DNA of 64,000 nt from Flavobacteriales bacterium UBA6770 (GTDB taxonomy: Bacteria; Bacteroidota; Bacteroidia; Flavobacteriales_G; Salibacteraceae): the NCBI GenBank assembly GCA_905181875.1, contig CAJIZH010000004.1:1-64000 (forward strand), read 5' to 3'. The notes under the pieces are model-generated. The model was given only the letters and a program-made list of their open reading frames with translations. It was not told the DNA's origin and did not search any database. Each line of letters starts with the position of its first letter. The first letter of the stretch is position 1. Below, one piece after another: positions 8,928 through 17,530 of the stretch. Position numbers and translations under genes: made by a program.

Positions 8928-11355
8928 TTAACTTTTTTCATCTTCTTGACCATCTCCATCTCCATCTCCATAGCCATAACCATAGCCATAACCATAACCG
9001 TAACCGTAACCGTAACCGTAACCGTAACCGTAGGAATATTGACCAATGTAGCGTCCAAACGGATCATTTTTAATATTGTTTAAAACTAGTCCTACTTTTT
9101 TAATTTCATTCTTAGCTATTATTTCTTCCAATATTTTAACCGTACGTGGATAAGCATTATCGGTATTCAACACAAAGACCAACATTTCTGCTTGTTTAGC
9201 CAACACAACAGCATCGGATATCATAAGCACGGGAGGTGTATCCAATATGATAAACTCATATTGTTTCTTCAATTCATCTAATAAAACTTGAACCTCATTA
9301 CTCATAATTAATTCAGAGGGATTCGGAGGAATCGGTCCGGATGTTAAGATAGAAAGATGTTCATTTTCTTGGTTTTTTACTATAGTATCGTTCAGTAGCG
9401 TATTCCCTGTGATAATAGTAGATACCCCTGTTTTTTTACTCAACAGAAAATGCCTTATTGACACGCGGTTTGTGCAAATCAAAATCCACAATAATGGTCT
9501 TCTTTCCTGCAGCCGCCAAAATTCCTGCTATATTAGCTGAGGTAAACGTTTTACCCTCTCCTGGGTAGAGGGACGAAACTAAAATCGTCTTTCCAAATAC
9601 ACCATCGGCATTAGAAAGAAAGAAATCTAAATTCGTTCTAATTGTTCGAAACGACTCCGCTAACGCACTTTTAGGTGCATCTGTAATTTTAAGGTATTCT
9701 TTAGACGGTTGCCCACCTCTTACTCCTCCAATAATTGGAATTTTAGTAACACTTGACAATTCAGGCACGGAAACCAACTTAAAAAACAAAAATGATCGAA
9801 TGGAACCAATTGCAAGTGCCAAAGCCAATCCGATTAAAGTTGGGATCATTTTTAGCCGCTTTTTATTAGGAGCTACGACACCTACCGATCTAGGGTTTTC
9901 TATTACTCGTGTTTGAGAAACTATTCCCGCTTGTGCTATAATAGTTTCCGCTTTCCGCTGCAAAAGAAAATTCATTAACTCTTCATTTACTTTTAATTGA
10001 CGCTCTATATTCAAAAGTTCCCTTTGATTCTTTGGCAGGTTTCTTAAATTATTTCTTTTTTCAACAAGTTCAGCATTTAATAGCTTCAGTTTATCCTCAG
10101 CAGAACTCTTTATATTTCTTAAATAGGTTAATAAATCCGAACGCACTTGAATTATTTCACTATCCTTAATAACAACCATATTGTTGCTATTTGTTGCGCT
10201 ATTTAATAAGTTCTTTTTTTCAATTTGTAATTCGTAAATACTATTCACGGACATCAGCACAAATGGATCTTTTAAATGAACAGTACTTGGAGGCAGAAAA
10301 GATTGTGCGGTATAATTATCCTTAGATATGTAAAATTCTAAATCGTTAATAGAACGTAAATTCAATTCTAAGCTTTTAACATCTATTTCTAGTTTGGCCA
10401 ATTGCGCAAAAGACTGAATTTCCTCTCTTTCTATATCTAGTATAGAAACACTGTCCTTGTAACTCTCGCGGTTACCTTCTATATCATCAATCTTTCCTTG
10501 AACATCTTTGATCTGCAGGGAAATAAAGGTTTGTGTATTTTCATTTACCTCCTGTTTATTGATCAAGGTGTATTTTTTATACACCTCAGAAAGTGTGTCT
10601 AACACATCAACTGCTCTTTCAACGATATGATCAGTAAGTGTAAACTCAAGAACACTTGTATATTCAAGGGATTCAATAGTAAGCCCGGACTTAATTCGAT
10701 TAATTGTAACCTCCCTATCATTGAACTTAAAAAAGTAATTGATTTCCTTTAAGGACGTCAAATGTGATTTGGTGATATTAAAAGTTCGGTGAATCACAAA
10801 TGCAAAGCCATCTGCAATAAACTCCTCTTCAAAGTCCAACATTCTTAATACTTCTTCCTCTCCTTTGAAGAAAGACAACTGCACGGTATTCGTGTCTTGA
10901 ATTTGTAATTTAATATTTCCGCCTGCCCTATTGGCATTGCCAATAGGTTCAACACGGAATGGCGTGCTTTTATAAACCTCTGTTGTCTTTATACGCCCCT
11001 CAATAAAATAAGAAACGTCCAGATCTAGCCGATCCAACACTTCAGAGATCAGATTACTTGACCGAATAACTCGTTTTTGGGATTCTACTTGATCATAACT
11101 ACCATAAGCACTGTTTACGCCTAACCCAGCGTACAACTGCTGCTGATAATCGACCACATCAGACGCTTTTAAAATGACCCTTCCTTTTGCTGCATAAACA
11201 TCTTGCAATCTGTAAGAGTAAAATAGCCCAATGCCAAATCCGAAAAGCGGTAAAGCAACTAGCAAGTACCAATTACTCAGCAAGGCCCTTAACACTCTTT
11301 GGAGGATTAAAGAGTTACTCTGTGTGTTTTCCGTATTGCCTAACATAATTAGCAA
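8928..11355 (-). CDS. Wzc-type polysaccharide co-polymerase / tyrosine kinase (frameshifted)
   Basis: Controls capsule or exopolysaccharide chain length and export. The N-terminal Wzz-like domain has a membrane helix at about residues 33-50, then a long coiled-coil periplasmic part and a second membrane helix after PRSVGVVAPNKK. The cytoplasmic kinase has Walker A LYPGEGKTF, Walker A' IIVDFDLHKPR and Walker B FIILDTPP. The frame breaks near 9440 in a poly-A tract (minus strand), splitting off the last 170 residues; the two ORFs together give a full-length BY-kinase. The C-terminal tail carries eleven Tyr-Gly pairs, then three Asp-Gly pairs, replacing the usual tyrosine cluster that is autophosphorylated. 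Confidence 0.85.
8949..9032. repeat. Hexanucleotide tandem repeat coding for the (Tyr-Gly)11(Asp-Gly)3 kinase tail
   Basis: Fourteen 6-bp units read on the plus strand as ACCGTA (six copies), ACCATA/GCCATA/TCCATA (five copies) and TCCATC-type (three copies). On the minus strand they encode Tyr-Gly and Asp-Gly dipeptides in the kinase tail. The unit is a multiple of three, so slippage would change tyrosine number without breaking the frame. The third-position pattern (ATA block beside a GTA block) suggests expansion of sub-blocks. Confidence 0.9.
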
Positions 11356-11546
11356 ATTTACTTTTCCAAAGTAAAAAAAAGTATTTAAATTTAGTTATTT
11401 ATTAAAATACTTACGGAGGCTATAAAAAAGGACTTTTTCACGTTACCGTTCTATTATTCGTTTTCAATATAAATGGGTTTATTATTAGCAGTAGTAGCAA
11501 AATAAACTTTTGAAGTAGGAAGTGAAATTCAGCCAACAACCCCACT

Positions 11547-11572
11547 CGTCATTCGCGCGCAGGCGGGAATCC
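11547..11572. repeat. Intergenic palindromic repeat, copy 1 (CGTCATTC...GCGGGAATCC type)
   Basis: Lies in the 250-bp gap upstream of the Wzc-type gene. It matches the reverse complement of 55833-55858 with about two differences in 25 bases. The motif is a GC-rich palindrome of the REP-like kind common in intergenic DNA. Nothing else is visible in this gap except an AT-rich stretch that probably holds the promoter of the polysaccharide locus. Confidence 0.55.
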
Positions 11573-11605
11573 TAGTTCTGAGTACAATAGCTTACCTGCT
11601 TTAGT

Positions 11606-12610
11606 TCAATCGATATTTGCGGAATAAATGCGTTGTATTAGGTCTACTGTCTTAAGACCATCTTCCCCATTTACAGCTTGAACGGCATTATTTTCCAGTA
11701 CATCTTTAACATTTTGATACACTGCTTTATGGTTACTCATAGATCCAGTGTATCCTCCGTAATTGTTAGCGGGATTACCCAATGGCAAATTCTCTACCTG
11801 TGCTCCTTGAATACTTTGATACTCTAGCAAGTTCAAATACTCACCACCTATTTTTACCGTTCCTTTTTCTCCAAAAATAGTCAGAGACCCTTCCATATTC
11901 TTTTCAAAAGAATTGATTGTAAAGTTTAAACTACCTAATGCGCCATTAGCAAACCTACAATTGACTACACAAGAATCTTCAAATTCAATGTCATTCCTAT
12001 TTGCTACATTTCCAAGCATTGTTTGAAGCTCACTAATATCCCCTATTAACCAAAGTAACAGATCGATAAAGTGACTAAACTGAGTAAACAATATTCCCCC
12101 ATCAAGTTGCTTAGTTCCTCTCCAAGAATCCTGATAATAGTTTTCATTTCGATTCCAAAAACACGAAAGTTGAACCGAGTAGATGTTCCCAAGCTTTTCA
12201 TGCTCCAGTAACTCCTTTACGGCAACAACAGGTGGATTAAATCGGTTTTGTTTTACAATAAATAATTTTTTATCCGCTTGTTCTGCTGCTTTTATCATAG
12301 ATAAACACTCTTCAACAGACAACGCCATTGGCTTTTCACACAATACATTGTAGCCTGCATTTAAACATAATACTGTATGCTCAGCATGCAAACCATTAGG
12401 AGTACAAACAGCAATGACGTCTGCATTGAGGTTCGCTTCTAAAAGGTCAGCTAACGTCGAAAAGTATTCTGCTTGATATTGCTCAGATAATAATAGGCCT
12501 CTTTTTCTATCTATATCACAAACTGCTACTAATTCACCAATATCACTGATATGCTTTGCATGCCTTTCCCCTATTCTACCTGCTCCAATTATAATAATTC
12601 GCATATTCAT
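11606..12610 (-). CDS. Gfo/Idh/MocA oxidoreductase, WbpB/WlbA-like
   Basis: NAD-dependent sugar dehydrogenase of 334 residues. It has the N-terminal Rossmann motif IIIIGAGRIGERH, the CEKPMAL catalytic lysine segment, and the QNRFNPPV and DGGILFTQFSHFIDLLLW stretches. These are characteristic of the WbpB/WlbA group, which oxidises the C3 hydroxyl of UDP-GlcNAc-uronate in 2,3-diamino sugar synthesis. It precedes the Wzc-type gene on the same strand with a 250-bp gap, so it belongs to the same surface-sugar region but may have its own promoter. No matching C3-aminotransferase is visible nearby. Start is ATG at 12610 or 12604. Confidence 0.75.
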   Translation of the reverse strand: MNMRIIIIGAGRIGERHAKHISDIGELVAVCDIDRKRGLLLSEQYQAEYFSTLADLLEANLNADVIAVCTPNGLHAEHTVLCLNAGYNVLCEKPMALSVEECLSMIKAAEQADKKLFIVKQNRFNPPVVAVKELLEHEKLGNIYSVQLSCFWNRNENYYQDSWRGTKQLDGGILFTQFSHFIDLLLWLIGDISELQTMLGNVANRNDIEFEDSCVVNCRFANGALGSLNFTINSFEKNMEGSLTIFGEKGTVKIGGEYLNLLEYQSIQGAQVENLPLGNPANNYGGYTGSMSNHKAVYQNVKDVLENNAVQAVNGEDGLKTVDLIQRIYSANID

Positions 12611-12758
12611 TTACTTGATTCAAAAGTAGGAAAGTTCATATGCTACAAACAATCCATTTAATGGAATATAAAAGAGAAACTCACTTAAGATCAGTCAAAT
12701 TCAAAGACATCATTTTTATATTCAATCATTTCATTACTTTTAGTGTACAATTAACCCT

Positions 12759-13124
12759 ATGGAAGAACCTGAAAATATTTGTGAAGATTGTGGTAAACCA
12801 TTATTTGGGAGAATCGACAAAAAGTTTTGCAACGATTCCTGCAGGAATGCTCATTTTAACAAAGTCAATCGTGTTTCCAATAACCACGTTCGTCAAATAA
12901 ATCGAATCTTGAAAAAGAACCGCGATATATTAGCCAGTTTAAATCCAGAAGAAACCGCAAAGACTAAAGGAAAGGTACTGTCTCGGTTAGGCTTTAGCTT
13001 CGATTACTACACTAACATTTACACTACCAAAACTGGCAAAACATATTATTTCTGCTACGATCAGGGCTATCTGCCGTTAGATGCTGACAATTACACGCTT
13101 GTTATAAAGAAAGAATACGTCTAA
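12759..13124 (+). CDS. Small zinc-ribbon protein, conserved in Bacteroidota
   Basis: 121 residues. The N-terminus has two metal-binding pairs, CEDCGKPL and CNDSCRNAH (C-x2-C and C-x3-C), spaced like a zinc ribbon. They are followed by a charged helical stretch (VRQINRILKKNRDIL) and a C-terminal domain rich in aromatic residues. Function unknown. Its stop codon overlaps the start of the next gene (TAATG), so the two are translationally coupled. Confidence 0.7.
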   Translation: MEEPENICEDCGKPLFGRIDKKFCNDSCRNAHFNKVNRVSNNHVRQINRILKKNRDILASLNPEETAKTKGKVLSRLGFSFDYYTNIYTTKTGKTYYFCYDQGYLPLDADNYTLVIKKEYV

Positions 13125-13531
13125 TGAAAACAATGGACCTCATAGAAGAATTGTATTTCGATATTGAACCTATCGTTTTCTACAGGTCTCTGCTATCTAA
13201 AGAGCAGCATGAGGCATTTACTGGAAGTGAGGCTAATATTACTGATAAAGCCAATACCGATTTCAACACCTACTCCAATTACATTGTGGGGAAAAACATA
13301 CTGCTAGAACCAGGGAAATTAATTCTTCAAGAATGGAGAGCTCAAGAAGAAAACTGGCCCGATTATCACTTTTCCACAGTTCAGTTTAAGTTAAAAAAAT
13401 TGGATAAGGGAACGCACCTTACTTTTATTCATAAAGGAATTCCGGAAGAGTATTTTGAAAGTATTTCAATTGGCTGGAACGATTATTATTGGGAGCCTCT
13501 AAAGCAATATTTCAAAGGATTAACTTCCTAA
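13124..13531 (+). CDS. SRPBCC/AHSA1-like domain protein
   Basis: 135 residues with the AHSA1 START-like pattern. A YRSLLSKEQHEAFTG-type opening leads to the GKNILLEPGKLILQEWR beta strands and a C-terminal helix with WNDYYWEPLKQYF. The fold holds a hydrophobic ligand or contacts a chaperone; no ligand can be named. It is coupled to the zinc-ribbon gene and ends convergently, 12 bp into the 3' end of the GT2 fusion gene. Confidence 0.75.
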   Translation: MKTMDLIEELYFDIEPIVFYRSLLSKEQHEAFTGSEANITDKANTDFNTYSNYIVGKNILLEPGKLILQEWRAQEENWPDYHFSTVQFKLKKLDKGTHLTFIHKGIPEEYFESISIGWNDYYWEPLKQYFKGLTS

Positions 13532-15475
13532 TAACCTCCAACCTCGAGCGAGAATTGAAAGATCATTCCGAACACTAAAATCCTTTGCATACATGAGGTT
13601 CATTTGAGTCACTTTTACCTCGTTATGTTCCCCCACTATTTTTGCCATACTAAGAATACTAGATTTTATAGTAGGTAAATCGTACAAATTTCCTCCACTT
13701 TTCTCATATCCTACCCATGTTTTTTGACCAAAAAGCACTGACACAGCATTAGAAAACAACTTCCACGAGTGGTCAATTAACCAAGCCAATATTGGAAATA
13801 ACATAATTACGATAACTGATGAAACCAAGTCAAAAAGTCGCTTATTTCTTAAGTTTTTGGGTTTACTAATTGCGTTAATATTCAACACCGAATACAATTC
13901 TCCGCTGGTATTTATAGAATTTGACCCTATAACAAACATGCTTTCAGGCGGAGCAATTTTATAATCCAATTTTGCACCATCCAATTGAGACATTTGTTCT
14001 AATATCTTACTCGTTTCTATACTCTCGGCGCAAAAGATTACTTCTTCAATATTAAAAATGCGCGTAATTTCTCTCAGTTGGTTGATATGACCAACAAAGG
14101 TTTCATCTGAGTCATCGATTACTTTATCAGAAACCCTGGCAATAAAGTTTGGCTCTATGGTAGTTTGTTCCATCAATTGCTCAACTCGTTCTATTTCCTT
14201 CGCCGAACCAACAATTGCAAATCTTCGTTTGGTAGAATTTCCAAGCTTAAAACCAAACAAATTGATTTTATCTAGCAACAGCTTCACTGCAACACCTATA
14301 AACAATGCAACCGCAGATCCGACTACAATCACCGCTCGAGAAAACCGATACGATTCTGGCAACAAGGAATACAATACAAGAATAACCCCAGTGCCAATCA
14401 GCATTCCTCTAACAAAATTTCTCAACAAAAACGGACGATCGTAAGCTCCATTAAAAAACGAACTTACCACCCAAATAAAGGAATACAAGGGCAATAACAA
14501 TTGGACTAAATCTTGAGGCGTTTCAATTCCTGTATACTCCTGGTACACAATTAAAGTAGCTAAAAGGCCAATTAAAAAAACTCCAAAATCCAAAATAGCC
14601 ACATAACCGAGTCGAATGAAATTCACAGCTAAGGTTACCGACGCTCGCAAGTAAATTGCTCCGTGTATAAGCAGCCCAAACAACAATGCATTGTTTTTTG
14701 TAAAGTGCTTTTTGGCAAAAATGGCCATTGCTCTATAAAATACAAGCACATAATTGACGCTTGTTTTCTTTGTGCTTTCTCCTTTATAGTGAATGATTGA
14801 AGTGTCAGAATAATAGACATTCTTATATCCACCAAGCTGCAATCGATAGGATAAGTCTATATCCTCTCCGTACATAAAAAATGTTTCATCAAGTAATCCA
14901 ACTTTATCTAAAGCTGACTTTCTTAACAACATAAATGCTCCGGAAAGCACATCTATCTCATGTGTTTCATCTTCGCTCAAATAAGTCACATGGTATTTTC
15001 CGAATTTTCTTGATTTAGGAAATAGTCGGGAGAAACCGAACATTTTATAAAATGCAACCATGGGCGTTGGAAGTCCCCTTTTTGATTCAGGTAAAAAACG
15101 GCCTTTTCCATCCAACATTCTCACTCCGAGTCCACCAACATCATTGTGTTTTTTCATGTAAGCAACCACTTTATCAAAAGTGTCTTCCTCTACAATAGTA
15201 TCGGGATTAAGAAGCAAGGCGAATTCTCCATTGCAATCTTTTAACGCCAGATTGTTTCCTTTTGAAAAACCTAAATTGTTAGGACTTGCAATTAATGAAA
15301 CGTTTGGAAATTTCTTTCGAACCATCTCTACCGAACCGTCCAAAGAATGATTGTCAACTACGATTACCTCAAGATTGAGGTTCTTGGATGCACGTTCAAC
15401 CGATATAAGGCATTGTTCGAGAAAATGCTTTACATTATAGTTAACAATGATGACCGACAACTCACATTCAGACAT
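13520..15475 (-). CDS. GT2 glycosyltransferase fused to Rossmann and sugar-transferase-like domains
   Basis: 651 residues. Residues about 1-240 are a rhamnosyltransferase-like GT2 domain: SVIIVNYN, LLLNPDT as the DxD-type site, and GEDIDLSYR. Four to five membrane helices follow (about 265-400). A Rossmann-like domain (FAIVGSAKEIERV) covers about 410-500, as in the CoA_binding_3 part of polyisoprenyl-phosphate hexose-1-phosphate transferases. A further helix comes after NKRLFDLV. The C-terminal tail has WVGY and YAKDFSVRNDLSIL, echoing the catalytic domain of that family but without its full active-site set. It may assemble glycan at the inner membrane; whether the transferase half is active is doubtful. 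Confidence 0.7.
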   Translation of the reverse strand: MSECELSVIIVNYNVKHFLEQCLISVERASKNLNLEVIVVDNHSLDGSVEMVRKKFPNVSLIASPNNLGFSKGNNLALKDCNGEFALLLNPDTIVEEDTFDKVVAYMKKHNDVGGLGVRMLDGKGRFLPESKRGLPTPMVAFYKMFGFSRLFPKSRKFGKYHVTYLSEDETHEIDVLSGAFMLLRKSALDKVGLLDETFFMYGEDIDLSYRLQLGGYKNVYYSDTSIIHYKGESTKKTSVNYVLVFYRAMAIFAKKHFTKNNALLFGLLIHGAIYLRASVTLAVNFIRLGYVAILDFGVFLIGLLATLIVYQEYTGIETPQDLVQLLLPLYSFIWVVSSFFNGAYDRPFLLRNFVRGMLIGTGVILVLYSLLPESYRFSRAVIVVGSAVALFIGVAVKLLLDKINLFGFKLGNSTKRRFAIVGSAKEIERVEQLMEQTTIEPNFIARVSDKVIDDSDETFVGHINQLREITRIFNIEEVIFCAESIETSKILEQMSQLDGAKLDYKIAPPESMFVIGSNSINTSGELYSVLNINAISKPKNLRNKRLFDLVSSVIVIMLFPILAWLIDHSWKLFSNAVSVLFGQKTWVGYEKSGGNLYDLPTIKSSILSMAKIVGEHNEVKVTQMNLMYAKDFSVRNDLSILARGWRLLGS

Positions 15476-15549
15476 GTCGGCGAAATTATAGTAAACAAGA
15501 CATGTTTGTGCAAACGCACTAGGTATTGCTTATTGCCTAGGAATTGGTC

Positions 15550-15849
15550 TTAAGAAATGCTTTTCCAACTTCCAGCATTGTGCACCTCTACTCCAGCTTG
15601 AGCTATCATTCCTTTTGCTCTACCACTGCGCATACCTGAAGCACAACAAACGATAATAGGCTCCTTCATTTTTTTTATTTTGTTGATCTTAGCAGGAATT
15701 TGATCTAAAGGAATATTTATTGAATTGGCTGGATTACCTGATTTAAATTCTGCTGGAGACCTAACATCAATAATAGTTGCTCCATTAATTATTAAGTCAG
15801 CGTAGTCAACTTTTGGTCCAAATCCGAATATGTTTTTTAAAAAATTCAT
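15550..15849 (-). CDS. Rhodanese-like domain protein
   Basis: Single-domain sulfurtransferase of 99 residues. IDVRSPAEF and the active loop CCASGMRSGRA provide the persulfide-forming Cys69 and the flanking arginines. Small rhodaneses carry sulfane sulfur to acceptors in the cytoplasm; the acceptor is unknown. It lies 75 bp upstream of the GT2 fusion gene on the same strand and could share its transcript. Confidence 0.85.
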   Translation of the reverse strand: MNFLKNIFGFGPKVDYADLIINGATIIDVRSPAEFKSGNPANSINIPLDQIPAKINKIKKMKEPIIVCCASGMRSGRAKGMIAQAGVEVHNAGSWKSIS

Positions 15850-15985
15850 AGCTACTTTTTATTTGGACGCGAAAATAACGGTCTCTATTCTTTAACAAAG
15901 TAACTTCGATCACCAAGAAAAAGAGGTGCTGGATAAATCCGATAAATAGTGATCGATTTGCTTTAGTGTAAGGCTGCTAAATTGC

Positions 15986-15993
15986 TATTTTTG
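15986..15993 (+). promoter_or_regulatory. Candidate Bacteroidota -7 element upstream of the PID-CTERM gene
   Basis: TATTTTTG fits TAnnTTTG and lies 19 bp before the ATG at 16012. A TTG occurs 25 bp upstream, longer than the usual 19-23 bp, so support is partial. Confidence 0.35.
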
Positions 15994-16011
15994 TAAATTA
16001 AGAACGATTCC

Positions 16012-16237
16012 ATGAAAAATTACACACTCAAAGTAATAGCAACTTTTTCTTTTGTAGCTATGATGGTACGTTGGTACTGATGTTTTGGCCGGTCCTCCAG
16101 GCGGCGGCGGTGGACCTGGTGGTGATGGCGGATGCATTCCTCCTCCATGTGTGCCTATCGATGGTGGTATTAGCTTGTTGGTTGCAGCTGGTGTTGCACT
16201 AGGAGGGAAAAAAATATTTGACTCTTTGAAAGACTAA
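16012..16237 (+). CDS. PID-CTERM-like exosortase substrate, small secreted protein (frameshifted)
   Basis: Signal peptide MKNYTLKVIATFSFVAMM, then a frameshift near 16068-16076. After it comes a Gly/Pro-rich segment (GPPGGGGGPGGDGG), a short CIPPPCVPIDGG motif, a hydrophobic stretch (ISLLVAAGVALGG) and a basic tail (KKIFDSLKD). A Pro-Ile-Asp-Gly motif before a membrane helix and basic end is the layout of Bacteroidota PID-CTERM-type sorting signals. Such signals are cut by an exosortase, and one lies 15 bp downstream. The mature part is only about 30-40 residues. The break is one indel; the rest of the frame is clean. Confidence 0.65.
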
Positions 16238-16252
16238 TTCAGCACTGCCTGA

Positions 16253-16786
16253 ATGAAGTTCATCTCAATATTAAAAAACAAATTGGTCAGGTTTATCCTG
16301 ACTTCTTTTTTTCTATTCATTTCTTGGTTTCTTCTTTACGATTTGTGGTTGCATCCAGCTGGGTCAGCTGATACTTTTATCATAAATATAATCGTTCACA
16401 ATAGTGACTGGTTATTGAGTGCAATCGGATACGCTACCCTACCAACTGATATTCTTGGTGCTTCTATTCGTACTGTTGGAATTGATGGTTCTCACGGAGT
16501 TTGGATTGGTGATCCTTGCAATGGGCTTTCATTATTTGCTCTTTTTACTGGATTTGTTTTGGCTTATCCTGGCCCCGTGAAAAGTAAAGTCTGGTTTATT
16601 CCTTTTGGAATCTTTACAATTCATATTCTAAATGTTATTCGTGTTACTGCACTAGCAATGATTCAAAACTTCTCGCCCGATTACTTAGATTTCAATCACA
16701 CCTATACGTTTACTATTGTGGTATACTCCTACGTATTTTATCTATGGTTCATCTGGAGCAATAAATTAAGTGATGTCAAAACTTAA
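16253..16786 (+). CDS. Exosortase family protein (XrtF-like)
   Basis: Polytopic inner-membrane transpeptidase of 177 residues with about five membrane helices. The catalytic triad is visible: Cys89 in GDPCNGLSLF, Arg130 in NVIRVTAL and His149 in FNHTYTF. Exosortases cut C-terminal sorting signals and pass the protein to the cell surface or a glycolipid. The gene lies between a small protein with a fitting sorting signal and a small associated membrane protein, the genomic arrangement of flavobacterial exosortase systems. Assignment to XrtF specifically is inferred from this context. Confidence 0.85.
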   Translation: MKFISILKNKLVRFILTSFFLFISWFLLYDLWLHPAGSADTFIINIIVHNSDWLLSAIGYATLPTDILGASIRTVGIDGSHGVWIGDPCNGLSLFALFTGFVLAYPGPVKSKVWFIPFGIFTIHILNVIRVTALAMIQNFSPDYLDFNHTYTFTIVVYSYVFYLWFIWSNKLSDVKT

Positions 16787-17234
16787 AATAGTCAGTGCTA
16801 CCCTAAGTCTTTTTATTCTGGGCTTCTTTAGGGAGTTCCTATTTGAAAATATTAATGGACATTTGCACTATCTCTGGAAAGAAGAATCAAATCCATACCT
16901 TCCTGAAAGCTTATTTTTCTTGGAAAATGTATCCTATTGGAACCTTTATTACGGCAAGTTTATCCTGATTCTATTATTCAGTATTTTGTATTTATATGGG
17001 TCTTTAGTCCTGATAAAATTGTTTTTTAAAGAACGATTATACCGCAAATTCACCCTATTCTTCTTCGGAGGAATTTTCCTACTCGCGGTACTCATTTTTG
17101 CTATTGGCTTTCCGTTTGGAGCCGAGCATGAGACATATGGAATAGCCCGAAAATTGATAGAGTTCATACAATCTCCGCTTGCATGCTTCTTTTTAATACC
17201 CGCTTTTGCTTTATATAGAAAAGAAAAAAACTAG
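16773..17234 (+). CDS. Exosortase-associated small membrane protein
   Basis: 153 residues with four predicted membrane helices (about 7-23, 58-84, 96-117 and 132-150) and a short FREFLF segment after the first. It overlaps the exosortase gene by 14 bp when started at ATG 16773, so the two are translationally coupled. The size, topology and position match the protein that accompanies XrtF exosortases in flavobacteria. Its role is unknown. Confidence 0.6.
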   Translation: MSKLKIVSATLSLFILGFFREFLFENINGHLHYLWKEESNPYLPESLFFLENVSYWNLYYGKFILILLFSILYLYGSLVLIKLFFKERLYRKFTLFFFGGIFLLAVLIFAIGFPFGAEHETYGIARKLIEFIQSPLACFFLIPAFALYRKEKN

Positions 17235-17416
17235 GCTAACAATAGAGGTGCACCTTGCTGGTAAAAATTTCTGAGCACCCAATGTTTCAATTCCTTTGCT
17301 TCGTGTTCAGACAAAGTACTCAGTGCCTTTTTAAGTTCCTTTTGAAATAATCTTGCATCAAAACTCACCTTTCTCAAAATAGTCTTGCTGTAGATTAACA
17401 TTTTTCTTCGCGACAT
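17231..17416 (-). CDS. Conserved short hypothetical protein
   Basis: 61 residues, helical and charged, with the pattern SKTILRKVSFDARLFQKELKK followed by LSEHEAKELKHW. I believe similar short proteins occur across Bacteroidota, but no function is known. It ends convergently, 4 bp into the exosortase-associated gene. Confidence 0.55.
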   Translation of the reverse strand: MSRRKMLIYSKTILRKVSFDARLFQKELKKALSTLSEHEAKELKHWVLRNFYQQGAPLLLA

Positions 17417-17530
17417 AACTGGGTGTTTTTATAATCAGTGAGACAAGATAAATTTTTATACATAATTAGCTGTGTTAAAAACTCATTATGTTATCAACAA
17501 CATGAAGTCCAGCTAAATACCTTTGTTTCT

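Noticed and set aside
8949..9032. Possible CRISPR or minisatellite array
   Set aside because: Units are 6 bp, contiguous, without spacers, and in frame in a known gene.
8831..9073. Plus-strand ORF with His-, Asn- and Arg-rich repeats (HLHLHSHNH... RNRNRN)
   Set aside because: It is the antisense shadow of the Tyr-Gly repeat in the kinase gene; it has no start context and no known fold.
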